Shown: piece after piece, positions 43,090 through 45,218 of the stretch
How positions within the stretch are numbered: the first letter of the stretch is position 1
Layout: every line of letters starts with the position of its first letter
Source of the DNA: Oleiphilaceae bacterium
GTDB taxonomy: Bacteria > Pseudomonadota > Gammaproteobacteria > Pseudomonadales > Oleiphilaceae
Assembly: GCA_022447365.1 (NCBI GenBank)
Contig: JAKVBL010000003.1
Span: forward strand, 688,511 to 733,728
DNA length: 45,218 nucleotides
Direction: 5' to 3'
Notes under the pieces: model-generated
Told to the model about the DNA's origin: nothing
What the model saw: the letters and a program-made list of their open reading frames with translations, nothing else
Databases searched by the model: none
Made by a program: the position numbers and the translations under genes

Positions 43090-43175
43090 ATGTTCTTCAG
43101 TTATAAAATCCTTACTTAGAAAGAATAACAAAAACAATATTATATGAGTTGGTGCTGTACGTTGGCTAAAAGAGG
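43090..43175 (+). repeat. 86-bp perfect direct repeat, copy B, at the cassette-array border
   Basis: This copy is identical over 86 bases to 22438-22523 in the same orientation. It lies between the dnaE2 terminator and the leftmost integron cassette, so it marks the distal end of the array. AAGGATAAATAT precedes its ATG, but only nine codons are open. After the repeat the two loci keep GAGAGGCTT and ACTTAGTA. Copy B has an extra hairpin segment in between. Confidence 0.9.
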
Positions 43176-43304
43176 ATTGCAGACGTCGAGATTTGAGCGG
43201 CGGTTGCTTCCGCCGTTAGACATTAGCGGTTATTGAGAGGCTTACTTAGTACTGAGTTTGAATGCGTACTTCTACAAAGGAGCGGACATTAACAATTTGA
43301 GTAA
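43176..43304. other. Border segment with hairpin and possible degenerate terminal attC
   Basis: This stretch follows the stop of the last cassette gene and should contain its attC. CGGCGG (43198-43203) and CCGCCG (43210-43215) form a hairpin, directly followed by GTTAGAC (43215-43221), which fits GTTRRRY on the plus strand and RYYYAAC on the minus strand. I could not find a matching partner 7-mer, so a complete attC is not shown. Confidence 0.4.
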
Positions 43305-43775
43305 TTAGCGGGCTGTGATCTTTTTTTCGTACTTCAACGAGCCTATACCCATTGGGAAAAACAACAAAGCTACTGCCGCAAAGATATAGCCCGCTTTATT
43401 GATAGCCCCGCGCTCAAGTTTGATTACCTCGGGATCACTCGGTTTATAGAACAAGCTCAAATTGCTCCCTTTTTCGTAGCCTGAGAGTTTCTTCGCAGCA
43501 ATGGGTTCTGACTTGCTGCACGGCGCAATACTAAGGCTAATTCGCTTGTTTTTATACTGAATTTCATTAGCTTGATAATCAACAAGCACACGTGGGCAAA
43601 AACGATTTTTATATTTATAAACCTCACTAGTTACTATTGTTGAGGAAACCTCTGGCCAACTTCGTGAAGAGATCGCTTCGTACACGATAAAAGGCATCAT
43701 CAAGAGCGAAAATGATGCCACCACAATCATGAGCCATGCCAGACATCGAGTAAATAAACTCCTTATAGCTTCCAT
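43305..43775 (-). CDS. Cassette gene: DUF3592-like membrane protein
   Basis: This 156-residue protein has two membrane helices (about residues 11-33 and 126-146) flanking an extracytoplasmic domain. The middle part WPEVSSTIVTSEVY, then KLSGYEKGSNLSLFYKPSDP and VIKLERGA, fits DUF3592. The function of that family is unknown. GTAGGGAAACC precedes the ATG. It is the most distal cassette and begins about 75 bases after the attC at 43851. Confidence 0.78.
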   Translation of the reverse strand: MEAIRSLFTRCLAWLMIVVASFSLLMMPFIVYEAISSRSWPEVSSTIVTSEVYKYKNRFCPRVLVDYQANEIQYKNKRISLSIAPCSKSEPIAAKKLSGYEKGSNLSLFYKPSDPEVIKLERGAINKAGYIFAAVALLFFPMGIGSLKYEKKITAR

Positions 43776-43850
43776 GGTTTCCCTACCTACGTATTAGCTC
43801 TGCTAGCAAAATTAAATTGCAGCTTCCGTCCGCTTTTCATTCTTAGTACG

Positions 43851-43931
43851 TATTAACGCCAAGCTTTGGGGCGGGCTACGCAGTAGACCGTCCCAGCAAC
43901 CGTAGGTTGCGATAACAGCGCCTTGTTAGGC
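43851..43931 (-). repeat. attC-like recombination site
   Basis: On the minus strand it starts GCCTAAC (43925-43931) and ends GTTAATA (43851-43857), the second only partly matching GTTRRRY. Inside are two palindromes: GCAACC/GGTTGC, and a 12-bp imperfect stem around GGTCTAC-TGC-GTAGCC. The stop codon of the upstream cassette gene (TAA) is supplied by the first 7-mer. Confidence 0.75.
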
Positions 43932-44225
43932 GGATGGCTCAAAAACAAACTCATAGTGGGTTATTTCCTTGGGATCTAGGGCTAATGAGCTCTTAGCCTC
44001 TGATAACGTCGGCAAACTTCCTTTGTTAAAAGAAGCGCTAAATCCGACATGAGGTTGCCTTTTACCATCAGGATGAACAGTAAAAGCATCGTATCCTAAA
44101 AAGTAGTAGCCATTTTCATAAATCATTTCTAGAGCATCGGTTACATACTCTTTAGCTATCAACACCCCGCTTCCTATCTGGATGCTAGGAAGACCCCATT
44201 TACTGTAAACCTCTGCTCGATTCAT
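43926..44225 (-). CDS. Cassette gene: hypothetical 99-residue soluble protein
   Basis: No firm family. The protein has no signal peptide or membrane helix. The pattern SIQIGSGVLIAKEYVTDALE, then YYFLGYDAFTVHPDG, recalls small immunity proteins of polymorphic toxin systems (Imm40-like), but this is only an impression. Its ATG is seven bases from the neighbouring attC end and its stop lies inside the next attC, so the cassette is almost fully coding. Confidence 0.65.
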   Translation of the reverse strand: MNRAEVYSKWGLPSIQIGSGVLIAKEYVTDALEMIYENGYYFLGYDAFTVHPDGKRQPHVGFSASFNKGSLPTLSEAKSSLALDPKEITHYEFVFEPSA

Positions 44226-44232
44226 TCTCGAC

Positions 44233-44322
44233 GCCTAACGCCTGCCACACGGGCTGACGAAAGCCGCTAGGCTTTTGGCAGTCCGAACAGCGAAGCTGTG
44301 ATTGTGCTGGCACTTGTTATAT
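44233..44322 (-). repeat. attC site
   Basis: On the minus strand it begins ATATAAC (44316-44322) and ends GTTAGGC (44233-44239), an exact GTTRRRY. The arm TGCCAGCAC pairs with GTGTGGCA if one G is left unpaired, as in functional attC folded strands. Inner stems AGC-TTC-GCT and AAAGCC-TAGC-GGCTTT are present. Confidence 0.88.
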
Positions 44323-44630
44323 TTGACGGACATTGTCTTTTTGATAGAGCTGAAGTGAGTAGAAAATAACCCAGCAAATAGACCAAATAAAGCCCAAACC
44401 CAAGCTTTAAGTTTGGCCTCTTTTGCTTCTATATAAAGCCATATTGCAGCCGCTATATTTGTCAAAGAATAAATTAATGGACTTATTGTTTTAAATAATA
44501 CTTCTATGCTTCGCGTATATTCATCAAGCGCCATAAGTTGTGCAATGTAGATGCCTTTAGCAAGATTCGTAAAGCTTGATATGAATATGAGGACAACAAA
44601 TATTAGAATTACTTTTTCATGTTTTGTCAC
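44235..44630 (-). CDS. Cassette gene: hypothetical membrane protein running through attC
   Basis: This 131-residue protein has about three membrane helices (near residues 6-30, 45-66 and 75-92). No family is recognised. The last about 28 residues (from KYNKCQHNHSF to the end CGRR) are encoded by the attC site itself. The stop TAG comes from the GTTAGGC 7-mer, so the original gene has probably lost its own stop. The sequence TCTGAACAAGTGAC precedes the ATG, so the ribosome site is weak. Confidence 0.65.
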   Translation of the reverse strand: MTKHEKVILIFVVLIFISSFTNLAKGIYIAQLMALDEYTRSIEVLFKTISPLIYSLTNIAAAIWLYIEAKEAKLKAWVWALFGLFAGLFSTHFSSIKKTMSVKYNKCQHNHSFAVRTAKSLAAFVSPCGRR

Positions 44631-44650
44631 TTGTTCAGAATCCTTTCAAA

Positions 44651-44749
44651 ATATAACGCTTGTAGTTGCGGACGGAGCTTGGTGGCGCTTTTTGTGCCCC
44701 GCACAAAACGTGACAGCAAGCGGAGTTCCGCAAGCTGCACTTGTTAACC
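44651..44749 (-). repeat. attC site
   Basis: On the minus strand it begins GGTTAAC (44743-44749) and ends GTTATAT (44651-44657). The arm TGCAGCTTGCGGA pairs with the arm whose complement is TGTAGTTGCGGA, leaving one C unpaired. The inner stem is TTTTGTGC/GCACAAAA with a GGG loop. Confidence 0.88.
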
Positions 44750-44750
44750 A

Positions 44751-45113
44751 TTAAAATAACGGCGGTGGGTTACCAAGCGAAATGTTTATTGGTATGCAAA
44801 AGTTTGTGCCTGTTTTATGAGAGTCATCAAACCTTACCGAAACCTCTTTACCCGACATATAGGCCGCGAGGACCATTGAATAAGCTTGTTCACTGTCGGC
44901 AACAAAAAGAACATTGCCGTTCCATGCTGGACAATTGCCAGCACTTGTTACCCCATTTAAAGTAAACCAAAAAATGGGTGGAGCCCAAGCCTCTTGAGAT
45001 TTATCTGTGGTACGCACGTACTCGATCGTACCGCTTTGGTACCCAGTTTCAGAATGTGCTGAAACAGAAAGCAAGCTAACGGCAAATAAGAGTATCAATT
45101 TAATTTTTTTCAT
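44751..45113 (-). CDS. Cassette gene: hypothetical exported protein
   Basis: This 120-residue protein has a signal peptide (MKKIKLILLFAVSLLSVSAHS). The mature part contains WFTLNGVTSAGNCPAWNGN and a later TNFCIPINI, so two cysteines may form a disulfide. No family is recognised. I start at 45113, with AGAGGGAAT just before the ATG. An upstream in-frame ATG at 45134 would add seven residues. The stop lies two bases from the next attC. Confidence 0.7.
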   Translation of the reverse strand: MKKIKLILLFAVSLLSVSAHSETGYQSGTIEYVRTTDKSQEAWAPPIFWFTLNGVTSAGNCPAWNGNVLFVADSEQAYSMVLAAYMSGKEVSVRFDDSHKTGTNFCIPINISLGNPPPLF

Positions 45114-45138
45114 ATTCCCTCTGAACTTAAACATTTAT

Positions 45139-45202
45139 GGTTAACGCGGCTATAAAGGGCAGGCAATGCGCAGCATTGACTGTCCAGCCCAACTTGTTGG
45201 GC
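45139..45202 (-). repeat. attC-like recombination site of the next cassette
   Basis: On the minus strand it begins GCCCAAC (45196-45202) and ends GTTAACC (45139-45145), a one-base departure from GTTRRRY. The centre is a palindrome built on CAATGC-TGC-GCATTG with extended arms GGACAG/CTGCC. It belongs to a cassette whose gene lies outside the window. Confidence 0.75.
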
Positions 45203-45218
45203 GATCTTTGATAGCCTG

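Larger units (their letters stand above)
43176..45218 (-). mobile_element. Distal part of an integron cassette array, read leftward
   Basis: Four small minus-strand genes each start shortly after, and end at or beside, an imperfect palindrome of 64-99 bp. Reading on the minus strand, these palindromes begin with RYYYAAC-like and end with GTTRRRY-like 7-mers (43851-43931, 44233-44322, 44651-44749, 45139-45202). Two show complementary L''/L' arms with one unpaired base, the hallmark of attC sites. The genes are unrelated to each other, all face one way, and lack their own promoters. The integrase and attI should lie to the right of 45218. The array ends at the 86-bp repeat on the left. Confidence 0.85.

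Noticed and set aside
1..45218. CRISPR array
   Set aside because: No regularly spaced short repeats were seen on either strand. The only clustered palindromes are the attC-like sites, which differ in length and sequence.

Overview
This 45.2 kb window looks like a chromosomal segment of a marine-type gammaproteobacterium of moderate G+C content. The main evidence is gene order: bepA-type protease, TusA-like protein, perM-type exporter, bcp, gcvR, dapA, bamC and purC lie together (1.5-8.3 kb), a neighbourhood familiar from gammaproteobacteria. A Rof homologue, a TIGR04219-type outer membrane protein, a DUF2860-type protein, PEP-CTERM proteins, an imuA-imuB-dnaE2 mutasome and an integron cassette array fit an environmental, probably aquatic, member. 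I cannot name the genus.

Layout. (1) 0.4-11.7 kb is core: NAD synthesis (nadA), envelope quality control (bepA-like), a TusA-like protein, PerM-like exporter, peroxiredoxin and glycine-cleavage regulator, the dapA-bamC-purC run, an outer membrane barrel preceded by a hairpin that covers its ribosome binding site, a UDP-glucuronate 4-epimerase, a DUF2860 barrel and tRNA-Val(GAC). (2) 11.7-19.2 kb is accessory surface biology: an OmpA-family protein overlapping a six-repeat Ig-like (BIG2) lipoprotein, an exported N-terminal-nucleophile amidase, and a second BIG2 lipoprotein ending in a DUF1566-like domain. (3) 19.5-22.1 kb holds an RNase J-like nuclease that appears to start at ATT, a CPXCG zinc-ribbon protein and an ATP-grasp ligase. 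(4) 22.1-32.0 kb mixes a PEP-CTERM protein, a frameshifted PEP-CTERM gene, a desaturase, an NTF2-like protein, a metallo-beta-lactamase-fold pseudogene with two lesions, a one-domain LysR-type regulator, acyl-CoA and nitronate enzymes, a membrane zinc peptidase and small membrane proteins, one with an early frameshift. (5) 32.0-37.6 kb carries an MmyB-like ligand-binding protein without its helix-turn-helix, rof, a thioesterase, an iron alcohol dehydrogenase, a crotonase, a LysR regulator and a di-iron hydroxylase. (6) 37.7-43.0 kb is the SOS mutasome imuA-imuB-dnaE2 behind a consensus LexA box. (7) 43.1-45.2 kb is the distal end of an integron cassette array read leftward (minus strand): four cassettes and four attC-like sites, with the integrase expected beyond the right edge.

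Two signals stand out. An 86-bp sequence is perfectly repeated at 22438-22523 and 43090-43175, the second copy exactly at the chromosome/cassette-array border. Gene lesions cluster in the accessory part: a one-base insertion in a PEP-CTERM gene, a one-base deletion plus an amber codon in the MBL gene, and an indel near the start of a DUF2834 gene, while all core genes are intact. No transposase, phage gene, CRISPR array or rRNA was seen.
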